From Streptomyces gardneri (GTDB lineage: Bacteria > Actinomycetota > Actinomycetes > Streptomycetales > Streptomycetaceae), in contig NZ_BJMN01000012.1 of assembly GCF_006539185.1 (NCBI RefSeq), positions 169,202 through 233,201 on the forward strand: a stretch of 64,000 bases of DNA. Direction: 5' to 3'. The notes beneath the pieces were generated by a model that saw nothing but the letters and a program-made list of their open reading frames with translations, was not told the DNA's origin and ran no database searches. Positions 1-11,992 of the stretch are shown here, piece after piece; position 1 is the stretch's first letter, and every line of letters begins with the position of its first letter. The position numbers and the translations under genes were made by a program.

Positions 1-204
1 GTTGATCGTGTTGACCCCGGTGACCTTGACCGAGAAGACCGCCTCGACGGCCTGCTTGATCTGGGTCTTGTTGGAGCCAGGCGCGACGATGAACGTGTAC
101 TTGTTCTCGTCCAGCAGGGCGTAGCTCTTCTCCGAGACAACCGGCTTGACGAGAATGTCGCGCGGGTCCGAGAAGGTCTTGCTGGTGACGACGGCGTCAG
201 TCAT
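1..204 (-). CDS. rplW: 50S ribosomal protein L23, partial (C-terminus off the window)
   Basis: Ribosomal protein L23 binds 23S rRNA at the exit of the peptide tunnel and is the docking site for trigger factor and SRP. The visible 68 residues begin [20 protein letters not shown] and contain the typical L23 run [18 protein letters not shown]. The 3' end lies beyond the window edge. Its ATG overlaps the rplD stop by one base (TGATG), so translation is probably coupled. It belongs to the S10 operon that starts with rpsJ. Confidence 0.95.
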   Translation of the reverse strand, partial: MTDAVVTSKTFSDPRDILVKPVVSEKSYALLDENKYTFIVAPGSNKTQIKQAVEAVFSVKVTGVNTIN

Positions 205-854
205 CAGGCGTCGCTCCCTTCGGTCTCAGCGGTCTGGGGGCCAGACACGAAGGACTCGAGGGCGGCCTGGGTGAAGACCACGTCGTCGGAGACGATCACG
301 TCGTACGTGTTGAGCTGGCCCGGCTCCAGGATGTGCACCTGGGGCAGGTTACGAGCGGACAGCCACGCAGCCTCGTCGGAGCGCTCGGCGACCAGGAGCA
401 CGTGCTTGCGCTCCGAGATCTTGCCGAACAGCGTCTTCGCGGCCTTGGTGGAGACGCCACCCTCGACCACGCCGGTGACGACGTGGATGCGGGAGTGGGT
501 GGCCCGGTCCGAGAGGGCACCGCGGAGAGCGGCGACCTTCATCTTCTTCGGGGTCCGCTGCGAGTAGTCACGCGGCACGGGACCGTGCACGACGCCACCA
601 CCGGCGAACTGCGGGGCGCGGGTCGAACCCTGACGGGCGCGGCCGGTGCCCTTCTGGCGGTAAGGCTTCTTGCCACCACCGCGGACTTCGCCACGGCTCT
701 TGGTCTTGTGCGTGCCCTGACGGGCCGCGGCCAGCTGCGCGACGACGACCTGGTGGATCAGCGGAACGCTGACCTTGGCGCCGAAGATCTCCGCGGGGAG
801 CTCGACGGTCCCGGCCTTGTCGCCTGCCGGCGAAAGGATGTCAATGGTGCTCAT
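204..854 (-). CDS. rplD: 50S ribosomal protein L4
   Basis: L4 is a primary 23S rRNA-binding protein whose extended loop lines the peptide tunnel; in many bacteria it also represses its own operon. The 216-residue product starts [20 protein letters not shown] and contains the basic loop [20 protein letters not shown] and the [19 protein letters not shown] stretch typical of L4. The reading frame stays open about 34 codons further upstream, but the ATG at 854 has a good ribosome site (GAGGAAC) overlapping the rplC stop, so I use it. It lies between rplC and rplW in the standard S10 order. Confidence 0.97.
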   Translation of the reverse strand: MSTIDILSPAGDKAGTVELPAEIFGAKVSVPLIHQVVVAQLAAARQGTHKTKSRGEVRGGGKKPYRQKGTGRARQGSTRAPQFAGGGVVHGPVPRDYSQRTPKKMKVAALRGALSDRATHSRIHVVTGVVEGGVSTKAAKTLFGKISERKHVLLVAERSDEAAWLSARNLPQVHILEPGQLNTYDVIVSDDVVFTQAALESFVSGPQTAETEGSDA

Positions 855-861
855 CGGTTCC

Positions 862-1506
862 TCAAACCCCCTTGGCCGCAGTGCGGACCAGGACGAGGCC
901 ACCGTTGGGGCCGGGGACGGCGCCCTTGATGAGCAGCAGACCCTTCTCGGCGTCAACGGCGTGGACGGTCAGGTTCTGGGTGGTCACACGCTCGTTGCCC
1001 ATGCGACCGGCCATCTTCATGCCCTTGAAGACACGACCCGGAGTGGCACAGCCACCGATGGAGCCGGGCTTACGGTGCACGCGGTGGGCACCGTGCGACG
1101 CCTTGCCACCACGGAAGTTGTGGCGCTTCATGACACCGGCGAAGCCCTTGCCCTTGCTCTTACCGGTGACGTCGACCTTGACGCCGGCCTCGAAGAGCTC
1201 GGCGGTGATCTCCTGGCCGAGCGTGTACTCGGAGGCGTCAGCGGTGCGGAGCTCCACCAGGTGGCGGCGCGGGGTGACGTCAGCCTTGGCGAAGTGACCC
1301 TTGAGGGGCTTGTTCACCTTGCGAGGGTCGATCTCGCCGAAGGCGATCTGGACCGACTCGTAGCCGTCGACGTCGTTCGTACGGACCTGGGTCACGACAT
1401 TGGGGCCGGCCTTGACGACGGTCACCGGGACGACCCGGTTGTTCTCGTCCCAGACCTGCGTCATGCCGAGCTTCTCGCCCAGGATGCCCTTGATGTTCTT
1501 AGCCAT
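862..1506 (-). CDS. rplC: 50S ribosomal protein L3
   Basis: L3 is an early-assembling 23S rRNA-binding protein close to the peptidyl transferase centre. The 214-residue product starts [20 protein letters not shown] and has the L3 signature region with [20 protein letters not shown] followed by [20 protein letters not shown]. It is the second gene of the S10 operon, 11 bases downstream of rpsJ and 7 bases upstream of rplD. The length is normal for actinobacteria and nothing looks altered. Confidence 0.98.
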   Translation of the reverse strand: MAKNIKGILGEKLGMTQVWDENNRVVPVTVVKAGPNVVTQVRTNDVDGYESVQIAFGEIDPRKVNKPLKGHFAKADVTPRRHLVELRTADASEYTLGQEITAELFEAGVKVDVTGKSKGKGFAGVMKRHNFRGGKASHGAHRVHRKPGSIGGCATPGRVFKGMKMAGRMGNERVTTQNLTVHAVDAEKGLLLIKGAVPGPNGGLVLVRTAAKGV

Positions 1507-1517
1507 CTCGCGCGCCC

Positions 1518-1826
1518 TCAGAGCTTGATCTCGATGTCAACGCCCGCCGGAAGGTCGAGACGCATGAGCGAGTCAACCGTCTTCGGCGTGGGGTCGAGGA
1601 TGTCGATGAGGCGCTTGTGCGTGCGCATCTCGAAGTGCTCGCGAGAGTCCTTGTACTTGTGCGGCGACTTGATGACGCAGTACACGTTCTTCTCAGTGGG
1701 CAGCGGCACCGGGCCCGCGACCGACGCACCAGTGCGGGTCACCGTCTCGACGATCTTCTTCGCCGAGGAGTCGATGACCTCGTGGTCGTAGGCCTTGAGC
1801 CGGATGCGGATCTTCTGTCCCGCCAT
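1518..1826 (-). CDS. rpsJ: 30S ribosomal protein S10 (NusE)
   Basis: S10 is a 30S head protein and, as NusE, a partner of NusB and NusG in transcription antitermination and coupling. The 102-residue product starts [20 protein letters not shown] and ends in the usual VDIEIKL. The frame stays open 35 codons further upstream, but that extension is basic, repetitive and unlike S10, so the ATG at 1826 is chosen. It is the first gene of the S10 operon and has a long leader upstream. Confidence 0.98.
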   Translation of the reverse strand: MAGQKIRIRLKAYDHEVIDSSAKKIVETVTRTGASVAGPVPLPTEKNVYCVIKSPHKYKDSREHFEMRTHKRLIDILDPTPKTVDSLMRLDLPAGVDIEIKL

Positions 1827-2292
1827 GGCTACTAGTAGTCCTTTGTCTCGTAACGCTCTGGCACCCCGGTCGACTGGGCTTCCTGAGAAGCCCCGTCCTA
1901 CCTCCGACCCACGCGGTCGGGCGTGTCGCACTCCCTCTACGCAGAAATCCCTAAGGATTTCCCAACCAAGGGGGTGCGGTCACCATGACCGCGAGTCGGG
2001 GGTGGAACACCCACCGGGAGCCTGGCCGGCGCCCCGCTGACGCTTCCCAGAAGATTCCCGTACGTCCGCCCGACGCCTCTCCGAAGAGAGGTGTGAAGCG
2101 ACGAGTACTGTGGGACTCGCTTCCGGTCCTCCCGACGGGAGGCGCGCAGCATCGGCACTCAACCGAGCAACCCCGACAGTCTGCCATACGGGACCTTCCG
2201 GCCGCCAATCGGGGGCGAAGACTGTACCCCACGTCACGTACGGACAAGCGCCGGGGCGTACGCGTGTTCCCGGGCGCCCCCTCTCGAACCCC
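1827..2292 (-). promoter_or_regulatory. S10 operon leader and promoter region
   Basis: This 466-base gap holds no convincing gene. Reading toward rpsJ it contains a candidate -10 TACAGT (2226-2221) behind TTGTCC (2247-2242), but the 15-base spacer is short and this promoter is only tentative. A stem of CCGACC and GGTCGG with a five-base loop (1904-1920) is part of a 25-base block (1904-1928) that recurs with one mismatch in the rpsL leader at 8480-8504. That repetition points to a shared leader element of ribosomal protein operons, perhaps a stability or attenuation hairpin. Confidence 0.5.
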
Positions 2293-3527
<1,235 letters not shown>

Positions 3528-3531
<4 letters not shown>

Positions 3532-3890
3532 ACGTCCGCCGCGGACTCGTGCAGGACCGGCCAGAGCTCCACGGGGTCGACGTCCGCGAAGGGCATGTCC
3601 GCGGCGATCTGCTGGGCGCGCTCCGGGCTGTCGCAGTCGAGCAGGTAGAAGCTGGCCAGGTACTCCTTGGTCTCCAGGTACGGACCGTCGGTGACGGCGG
3701 GGACGCCGTCCTCGCGGCGGACGAGCCGGGCGGCGGCCGCGTCGGCGAGTCCGTACGCGCCGAGCAGCTCGCCCGTCTCCCGGTACTTCCGGTTGAAGGC
3801 CTCCTGCCTGGCGATCGCCTCGGGCCAGGCCTCGGCCGGGAAGGACTCCCACTTGGCCTGGTTGCCGTAGATCATCGCGACGTACTTCAT
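3528..3890 (-). CDS. YCII/DGPF-domain protein
   Basis: This 120-residue protein starts MKYVAMIYGNQAKWESFPAE and contains the diagnostic DGPYLETKEYLASFYLLDCD stretch of the DGPF branch of the YCII family. Such proteins are small alpha-beta dimers of unknown biochemical activity that accompany ECF42 sigma factors, sometimes in several copies; here there is one. The gene sits directly downstream of a predicted ECF42-type promoter (3943-3969) and overlaps the sigma gene by four bases. Confidence 0.9.
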
Positions 3891-3942
3891 CTCGGGTGTC
3901 CTCCCCGTCCCGCGCGCCCCTGTGGCGTGCTGTCACCCATGA

Positions 3943-3969
3943 GTCGGAGCCGCTCGCGCGGTCTCGACA
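3943..3969 (-). promoter_or_regulatory. Predicted ECF42 autoregulatory promoter
   Basis: On the minus strand TGTCGA (3969-3964) is followed after 17 bases by CGAC (3946-3943). I recall TGTCGA and CGA(T/C) as the -35 and -10 elements described for ECF42 sigma factors. The site lies about 50 bases ahead of the DGPF start codon, so the sigma factor probably drives its own two-gene operon. Confidence 0.65.
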
Positions 3970-4002
3970 CCTCCGACCCTATTTCCCGGAGCGGGATACG
4001 CG

Positions 4003-4036
4003 AGAAGGCCCCGCACCGAAAGGTGCGGGGCCTTCT
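4003..4036 (-). terminator. Terminator downstream of tuf
   Basis: A perfect 15-base-pair stem closes on a GAAA loop (4018-4021), 36 bases after the tuf stop codon. The stem carries AGAAGG/CCTTCT ends and may act in both directions, separating the str operon from the sigma-factor operon. Confidence 0.85.
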
Positions 4037-4071
4037 GCTGCAGCTACTTGAGCTACCAGATCAGATCAAGA

Positions 4072-5265
<1,194 letters not shown>

Positions 5266-5332
5266 TGAATCCTCCTGCGGAGTGGTTCTGTACGCCTTGC
5301 TTCATCGGCGCCAGGTGATCTTTGCTGGGATG

Positions 5333-5385
5333 CCAGTCGCCGGAGCCCGATCCTCGGGGTTCCGGGGTGAAACCCCGGCGACTGG
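5333..5385 (-). promoter_or_regulatory. Hairpin in the fusA-tuf intergenic region
   Basis: An 11-base-pair stem (CCAGTCGCCGG at 5333-5343 with CCGGCGACTGG at 5375-5385) encloses a second GC-rich stem around 5361-5379. No T-tract follows, so it may be a processing or attenuation structure separating fusA and tuf transcripts rather than a full terminator. Confidence 0.45.
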
Positions 5386-5415
5386 TGTCAAGCCTAAAGC
5401 GTGAACTCGGGAGAG

Positions 5416-7545
<2,130 letters not shown>

Positions 7546-7584
7546 ATCGGCTCAGTCTTCTCTCGGTCTCGATGTGGGTTGCGA

Positions 7585-8055
7585 CTACCAGCGGTAGTGC
7601 GCGAAGGCCTTGTTGGACTCGGCCATCTTGTGCGTGTCCTCACGCTTCTTGACCGAAGCACCGAGGCCGTTGGAGGCGTCGAGGAGCTCGTTCAGGAGGC
7701 GCTCGGTCATGGTCTTCTCGCGACGGGCGCGGGAGTAACCGACGAGCCAGCGGAGGGCCAGCGTGGACGCGCGGCCCGGCTTGACCTCGATCGGCACCTG
7801 GTAGGTGGCGCCACCGACACGGCGGGACTTGACCTCGAGGGACGGCTTGACGTTCTCGAGAGCGCGCTTCAGCGTGATGACCGGGTCCTGGCCGGTCTTC
7901 TCACGAAGACCCTCCATGGCGCCGTACACGATGCGCTCGGCGGTGGAACGCTTGCCGTCCAGCAGGATCTTGTTGATCAGCGAGGTGACAAGAGGAGAGC
8001 TGTAGACCGGGTCGATGATGACCGGGCGCTTCGGGGCGGGGCCCTTACGAGGCAT
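7585..8055 (-). CDS. rpsG: 30S ribosomal protein S7
   Basis: S7 initiates assembly of the 30S head by binding the 3' major domain of 16S rRNA and contacts E-site tRNA. The 156-residue product starts [20 protein letters not shown], includes the signature [20 protein letters not shown] and ends NKAFAHYRW. It starts two bases after the rpsL stop, so the pair is coupled. Normal length. Confidence 0.99.
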   Translation of the reverse strand: MPRKGPAPKRPVIIDPVYSSPLVTSLINKILLDGKRSTAERIVYGAMEGLREKTGQDPVITLKRALENVKPSLEVKSRRVGGATYQVPIEVKPGRASTLALRWLVGYSRARREKTMTERLLNELLDASNGLGASVKKREDTHKMAESNKAFAHYRW

Positions 8056-8057
8056 TC

Positions 8058-8429
8058 TTACTTCTCCTTCTTGGCGCCGTAGCGGCTGCGAGCCTGCTTA
8101 CGGTTCTTGACGCCCTGCGTGTCGAGGGAACCGCGGATGATCTTGTAACGAACACCCGGCAGGTCCTTCACACGGCCACCACGCACGAGCACGATGGAGT
8201 GCTCCTGCAGGTTGTGACCCTCACCCGGGATGTAGGCCGTGACCTCGATGCCCGAGGTCAGACGCACACGCGCGACCTTACGGAGGGCCGAGTTCGGCTT
8301 CTTCGGGGTGGTCGTGAACACACGCGTGCAGACGCCGCGACGCTGAGGGGAACCCTCGAGTGCGGGCGTCTTGTTCTTCTCGACCTTGTCCTGCCGGCCC
8401 TTACGGACCAGCTGCTGGATCGTAGGCAC
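8058..8429 (-). CDS. rpsL: 30S ribosomal protein S12
   Basis: S12 sits at the decoding centre and controls accuracy. The 123-residue product starts [20 protein letters not shown]. The streptomycin-relevant segments [17 protein letters not shown] and [13 protein letters not shown] carry lysines at the usual wild-type positions, so no ribosomal streptomycin resistance is visible. It is the first gene of the str operon, with a roughly 190-base leader and a good promoter upstream. Confidence 0.99.
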   Translation of the reverse strand: MPTIQQLVRKGRQDKVEKNKTPALEGSPQRRGVCTRVFTTTPKKPNSALRKVARVRLTSGIEVTAYIPGEGHNLQEHSIVLVRGGRVKDLPGVRYKIIRGSLDTQGVKNRKQARSRYGAKKEK

Positions 8430-8652
8430 TACTTCTCCGGTTTCTGTGTGCCGTCGGTGAAACTAACCTGAAACACTCACCGACCCACGCGGTCGGGTGT
8501 GTCGAATCTCGCGGACCTCCGCCGAAGGCGGAAAAGGCGCGGATCACGGTGGCCGTTTCGCGGACTCACTGTGCGGCGGAAGACACGCACGCGAGCCCAG
8601 GCACACCCCAGGCACAAGGCTTGAGCGTACCTATCGCACGGACTCCGGTCAA
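8430..8652 (-). promoter_or_regulatory. str operon promoter and leader
   Basis: On the minus strand TTGACC (8652-8647) and TACGCT (8629-8624) are 17 bases apart, a good vegetative (HrdB-type) promoter. The transcript would carry a leader of about 190 bases. That leader includes the hairpin CCGACC/GGTCGG (8480-8496) inside a 25-base block that recurs in the S10 leader. No gene is visible between here and 8773. Confidence 0.65.
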
Positions 8653-8699
8653 AACAAATGGCCACGCGCGCGGACCCCGGCCGCGGCGGAGGCACGGTC

Positions 8700-8741
8700 G
8701 GGGCGCGGCCGGGGCGCGGCCGGGGCGCGGCGGGGGCGCGG
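8700..8741. repeat. GC-only tandem repeat
   Basis: The 11-base unit GGGGCGCGGCC occurs twice exactly (8700-8710, 8711-8721) and then in degenerate form to about 8741. It lies between the str promoter and the end of the XRE regulator gene. It looks like simple-sequence expansion at the edge of the tail-gene block; a function in stopping transcription is possible but not shown. Confidence 0.7.
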
Positions 8742-8773
8742 TGGGCCGCCCCGTACCGCCGCGCCCGCGGTGG

Positions 8774-9223
8774 TCAGTCGCGCGCGGTGCGCCGCGCCTC
8801 GACGGCGGCGGCGTCCTCCGCCCCCTCCTCCTCGGGGTCAAGGAACTGGTTCACGACCTTGACGAAGACGCCCAGGCGCTCGTCGGGCACGCCGAGCCAG
8901 CGGGCGAAGTCCTCCATGGTCGGCTGCCAGTCGTTGGGCGGCAGGAGGTCCGCCGCCATGGGCAGCTCCTCGGGGGTGACCCGGCCGGACCGGATCAGCA
9001 TGTCCCGCACGGAGACCCCGAGGAGCGGGGCGATCCGGCGCATCGTCTCCAGGTCGGGCATGCTCTGCCGCTGGAGCAGGCGCGTGACGGCGGCACGGTG
9101 CACCCCGGCCTCGTCGGCGATCCGGGACTTCCCGCCGCCACGGGGACTGTCGATGTCGTATCCGCGCGCTCTCATCAGGCCTTCGACCCAGCCCGCGAAT
9201 TCGTCGAGCCCTTGACTGGTCAT
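8774..9223 (-). CDS. XRE-type helix-turn-helix regulator
   Basis: This 149-residue cytoplasmic DNA-binding protein starts MTSQGLDEFAGWVEGLMRAR. Its helix-turn-helix lies at about residues 31-78 (SRIADEAGVHRAAVTRLLQR, then LETMRRIAPLLGVSVRDML). The C-terminal part holds a WLGVPDERLGVFVK segment and an acidic tail. The ATG at 9223 is preceded by AAGGGAG; a start 20 codons further up lacks this and would run into the operator sites. It is transcribed away from the wbl operon, and palindromic sites at 9270-9305 and 9356-9375 lie between them. It is probably the phage-type repressor of the tail block; direct binding is inferred. Confidence 0.85.
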   Translation of the reverse strand: MTSQGLDEFAGWVEGLMRARGYDIDSPRGGGKSRIADEAGVHRAAVTRLLQRQSMPDLETMRRIAPLLGVSVRDMLIRSGRVTPEELPMAADLLPPNDWQPTMEDFARWLGVPDERLGVFVKVVNQFLDPEEEGAEDAAAVEARRTARD

Positions 9224-9269
9224 GTGTACCGCTCCCTTACTCCCCACCCTCCGGATTCCATACTTTAGC

Positions 9270-9305
9270 GTGCTTGCGCGCACAGAATTACGTGCTTTCG
9301 GGCAC
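9270..9305. promoter_or_regulatory. Two palindromic operator-like sites
   Basis: GTGCTTGCGCGCAC (9270-9283) and GTGCTTTCGGGCAC (9292-9305) share the layout GTGC-N6-GCAC and are 22 bases apart, two helical turns. They lie just upstream of the XRE gene in the divergent regulator region. With the sites at 9357 and 11814 they fit the pattern (G/T)TGC(G/T)N5GCAC. Confidence 0.65.
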
Positions 9306-9355
9306 GCAACCGTGTCGAATCGATGAAGACCCGGTCAGGGCATCACCACAAGTTT

Positions 9356-9375
9356 GTTGCGCGCTCGCACGCAAC
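9356..9375. promoter_or_regulatory. Third operator-like palindrome
   Basis: A 20-base imperfect palindrome, GTTGC at one end and GCAAC at the other, contains TTGCGCGCTCGCAC (9357-9370). That core matches 12 of 14 bases of the site upstream of the tail operon (11814-11827). The leading TTGCGC could serve as a -35 element for the wbl operon. Confidence 0.6.
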
Positions 9376-9475
9376 GTGTAAGGCTGCTCATCGCCGCACT
9401 CGCCGGCCCCCTGAGCCCCAGAAGCCCCACCGGCCCCATGGATGCCCCGGTGGCCCCGGACCGTGGAGAACCCTC

Positions 9476-9751
9476 TTGTTCCCGACCGACCCGTCCCCCT
9501 GGCAGGCCTCCGCCGCGTGCGCCGGCCTCTCCCCGTCCGTCGTCTTCGCCCGTCGGCCCAAGGACGCCGCCCCGGCACTGCGCGCCTGCGCCGACTGTCC
9601 CGTCCGCCGCGAGTGCGAGGCGGCCGTGTCCCCTGCCGAGAGCTACTTCGACGGCGTCTGCGCCGGCCGACTGTGGCGCAACGGCCGCGCCGCGGACGCG
9701 GAGCGCGTCGCGAAGGCGGTCGCGAAGGCGGGGGGCCGCCGCCGTGGCTGA
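9476..9751 (+). CDS. WhiB-like (Wbl) iron-sulfur transcription factor
   Basis: The product has the four cysteines that bind the 4Fe-4S cluster in Wbl proteins, at residues 15, 38, 41 and 47 in the pattern C-x22-C-x2-C-x5-C (ACAGL, then CADCPVRREC). The usual GVWGG turn is replaced by GVCAGRLWRNGR, and a basic C-terminal tail follows for DNA binding. I choose the TTG at 9476 (91 residues, preceded by GGAGA). The frame is open back to an ATG at 9323, but that extension runs through the operator and lacks Wbl features. Wbl proteins usually act with the principal sigma factor and can respond to oxygen or nitric oxide. This one probably controls the tail genes. It overlaps the next gene by eight bases. 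Confidence 0.85.
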   Translation: MFPTDPSPWQASAACAGLSPSVVFARRPKDAAPALRACADCPVRRECEAAVSPAESYFDGVCAGRLWRNGRAADAERVAKAVAKAGGRRRG

Positions 9752-10544
9752 CCTCACCGACCGCATGGACAGCACGGACAGCACGTTCCGTGCGGACGAC
9801 GCCGACCGCACCGACCCTGCCGACCGCACCGTCGAGCTCGTGCTGCGGGACATCGCCCTCTGGACCGCCTCCCTCGTACGGCAGTTCCCCGAGCTCTCCG
9901 AGGAGCTGGCCCCCGGCCGCCGCTCCCCCGCCGGGACCGCCCCCACCGCCCCGCACCCCGGCCGCGACGAGCTGATCCGCGAGGAGCGGCGCGAGGCGCT
10001 GCTGCTCGAACAGCGGCACGGCCTCTCCGTCCCCGGGCACGGCGCCGCCCCGATCCGGCTGCACATCTCCGACGCCATCCGGGACATCACCGACGGCGTG
10101 GTGGAGCTGGAGGAGGCGGTCTGCGCCCGGCTCGCCCTGCCGAGGCCGCGCCGCGCCGGGGTGATCGAGCGGCTGCGGCGGATCGTCGGGCTGCTCGACG
10201 CCGTCGCCGCGCACCCGGTCCTCGCCCGGCACGTCCGGGACGAGATCCGGCGGATGGCCCGCCGGTGCGCGCGGACGCTGGGCGATGCGGAGACGATCGT
10301 CCGGGTCTCGGGGCGCTGCCCGTGGTGCGACTCGGTGTCGCTGCGGGCGTTCCCCGACCGACGGGCGGTGCTGTGCGTGAACCCGGCGTGCGTGTGCACG
10401 GACGCGGCGTGCGGCTGCCAGGACGACCCCGCGTACCGGCACCTGTGGCCGGAGAGCGCGTGGGCGGAACTGACGGAGGCCTCGGGGACGCGTACCGAGG
10501 AGATCGAAGCGGCGATGGACGACACGAAGGAGACCTCATGCTGA
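9744..10544 (+). CDS. Cysteine-rich zinc-ribbon-like protein, function unknown
   Basis: I do not recognise this 266-residue protein. It starts at a GTG inside the 3' end of the wbl gene (VADLTDRMDSTDSTFRADDA). A helical middle part is followed by a cysteine cluster: C192-x2-C195, C211, C216-x-C218 and C223-x-C225, within SGRCPWCDS and LCVNPACVCTDAACGC. This looks like a metal-binding ribbon. The product ends DDTKETSC. It lies between the Wbl gene and a MerR-like gene, overlapping both, so it is likely an accessory regulator. The same small gene trio occurs in integrated actinobacterial phage elements as far as I recall, but I cannot verify that here. Confidence 0.75.
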   Translation: MADLTDRMDSTDSTFRADDADRTDPADRTVELVLRDIALWTASLVRQFPELSEELAPGRRSPAGTAPTAPHPGRDELIREERREALLLEQRHGLSVPGHGAAPIRLHISDAIRDITDGVVELEEAVCARLALPRPRRAGVIERLRRIVGLLDAVAAHPVLARHVRDEIRRMARRCARTLGDAETIVRVSGRCPWCDSVSLRAFPDRRAVLCVNPACVCTDAACGCQDDPAYRHLWPESAWAELTEASGTRTEEIEAAMDDTKETSC

Positions 10545-10774
10545 GCTCGCCCGCGATGCCCGCACTGCCGGCACTGGCCGCGATGCCCGCGCTGATCCCC
10601 GGACCGCTCGCCGCCGAGGAGGCCGGGGTCGCCCCCGCGACGATCCGCAAGTGGGTCCAGTTGGGACATCTGCGGGCCGCGGGGAAGGCGGGTCGCGCCC
10701 AGCTCTTCCGCCTGGAGGACGTCTTCGCGGCGGAGCGGCTGGCCCGCCGCCGTACGCGTACCGCCTCAGCCTGA
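10538..10774 (+). CDS. Small MerR/excisionase-type DNA-binding protein
   Basis: This 78-residue protein starts MLSSPAMPALPALAAMPALI and carries a winged helix-turn-helix of the MerR/Xis class: AAEEAGVAPATIRKWVQLGH followed by LRAAGKAGRAQLFRLEDV. It overlaps the previous gene by seven bases (ATGCTGA). There is no integrase nearby, so a regulatory role is more likely than excision. A strong hairpin follows immediately. Confidence 0.75.
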   Translation: MLSSPAMPALPALAAMPALIPGPLAAEEAGVAPATIRKWVQLGHLRAAGKAGRAQLFRLEDVFAAERLARRRTRTASA

Positions 10775-10787
10775 TCGTCCGTCACAC

Positions 10788-10827
10788 CGAAGCGCCCCGA
10801 TTCCGGATCCGGAATCGGGGCGCTTCG
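10788..10827. terminator. Perfect 40-base palindrome, bidirectional terminator
   Basis: The sequence is a perfect inverted repeat centred on GGATCC near 10807, with CGAAGCGCCCC at one end and GGGGCGCTTCG at the other. It lies between the convergent wbl operon and the ATP-grasp gene, so it probably ends both transcripts. Confidence 0.8.
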
Positions 10828-10832
10828 TCATG

Positions 10833-10880
10833 TCCTCAAGTCCTCAAGCCCTCATGCCCTCATGCCCTCATGCCCTCATG
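10833..10880. repeat. Six tandem octamers at the ATP-grasp 3' end
   Basis: TCCTCAAG occurs twice (10833-10848), then CCCTCATG four times (10849-10880). The last unit covers the stop codon of the ATP-grasp gene (10876-10878), so slippage here would alter the C-terminus of that protein. Confidence 0.8.
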
Positions 10881-11712
10881 CGCTCAGGAAGTCGTGGAGG
10901 GAGCGGACCAGGGTGTCGGCGAAGTGCTCGCGGACCGGCTCGGCGACGCGGTCGAGGGAGAGGTACGGATTGAGGTCCTCCAGCTCGACGAGGAGGAGCC
11001 CGCCCTCCGGGGCGCGGCAGGCGTCGACGCGCTGGATGCCGTGGTCGAGGGTGTTCCAGTCGACGAAACGGCGGGCGAAGGCGAGGTCCTCGGCGGTCGG
11101 TTCGTACGGCTCCAGGACCCAGCGGCGCTCGGGGTCGGGGGCGTACAGGGCGTACTGGAAGTGGTCGTCGACGAAGTAGAAGGACACCTCGTACCGGAAG
11201 TGGACGCGCGGCTGGACGAGGAGGTCGCCGTACGGGAGGGCCGCCAGCTCCTCGCGGCCCACGAAGCGCAGGCCTATGGAGTCGGCGCCGGCCTTGGGCT
11301 TGACCGCGTACTCCGTGGCGTCGGGCAGCCGGTGGAGGTCCTCGGGGCGGTCGACGGTGGGGATGACGGGGTACCCGGCGGCGGTGAGGTCGAGCAGGTA
11401 CTGCTTGCCGGCCATGTCGCCGCGCCCGTGGAGCGGGTTGTAGACGCGGGTGCCGAGTGACAGGGCGCGCTCGCGGAAGGCCTCGTACTCCTTCTCGTAC
11501 GCGAGGACCGGGCCGCTGTTGCGCACGACGACGGCGTCGAAGCCCTCCATGAGGGCGGCGGCGTCGAGCGGGTGGCAGAGGGCGAGGTCGAAGTCGGCGC
11601 GCAGCCGGGCGGTGAGGTGGATGTCCTCGTCGCCGTACCGCCGCCCCTTGGCCGGGTAGGCCAGGTCGGTCACGTACAGCAGGCGGGGGCGGGTGGCGGG
11701 CACGGCGGACAC
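10876..11712 (-). CDS. ATP-grasp domain protein
   Basis: This 278-residue cytoplasmic protein starts MSAVPATRPRLLYVTDLAYP. It shows an ATP-grasp layout: an N-terminal Rossmann-like part (VVVRNSGPVLAYEKEYEAF), a lysine in EYAVKPKAGADSIGLRFVG for ATP phosphate binding, and the metal-binding ELEDLNPYLSLD near the C-terminus. ATP-grasp enzymes join a carboxylate to an amine or thiol through an acyl-phosphate; the substrate here is unknown. It resembles RimK/glutathione synthetase-like stand-alone ligases. It lies inside the tail block on the opposite strand, between the regulators and the tail operon. A self-protection role is only speculation; it may also be a bystander. Confidence 0.7.
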   Translation of the reverse strand: MSAVPATRPRLLYVTDLAYPAKGRRYGDEDIHLTARLRADFDLALCHPLDAAALMEGFDAVVVRNSGPVLAYEKEYEAFRERALSLGTRVYNPLHGRGDMAGKQYLLDLTAAGYPVIPTVDRPEDLHRLPDATEYAVKPKAGADSIGLRFVGREELAALPYGDLLVQPRVHFRYEVSFYFVDDHFQYALYAPDPERRWVLEPYEPTAEDLAFARRFVDWNTLDHGIQRVDACRAPEGGLLLVELEDLNPYLSLDRVAEPVREHFADTLVRSLHDFLSA

Positions 11713-11813
11713 GGGCGGCTCCCTCGGTCGGGTCGGGACAACCTATCGAGGCGGGTTCCGGCGGGGTCCGGCACATCCACTGTCACTCCCTTCGGATCCA
11801 CTCCCCGTTCTAG

Positions 11814-11827
11814 TTGCGTGCGCGCAC
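11814..11827. promoter_or_regulatory. Operator-like site in the tail-operon promoter
   Basis: TTGCGTGCGCGCAC matches the three palindromes near the regulator genes (closest to 9357-9370). It lies 166 bases ahead of the first tail gene. Its TTGCGT could be a -35 element, placing the site where a repressor or activator would control the whole tail operon. Confidence 0.6.
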
Positions 11828-11992
11828 GATCGCTGTCACAGTTGGTGCAGCGGCGGAGCTGCGCCCGCAGGACGGGACGCGGCTCCGCCGTCCGCCGTCC
11901 GGGCGCGCTGCCGCGCCCCGCCCTCCTTTCGCCGGAGCGCCCCGGACGGCACCCCGTCCCGCCATCCCTCCCCTCCACCGAGGAGAACCGTC

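Noticed and set aside
1827..2292. Small gene in the S10 leader
   Set aside because: Short open frames exist in several frames, but none has a ribosome site with a sensible protein; the region is better read as a leader.
9288..10442. Minus-strand open frame opposite the Wbl operon
   Set aside because: Arg/Pro/Gly-rich shadow with no start signal; the plus strand has cysteine motifs and overlapping starts.
10833..10880. CRISPR-like array
   Set aside because: The octamers are directly adjacent with no spacers and no cas genes are present.
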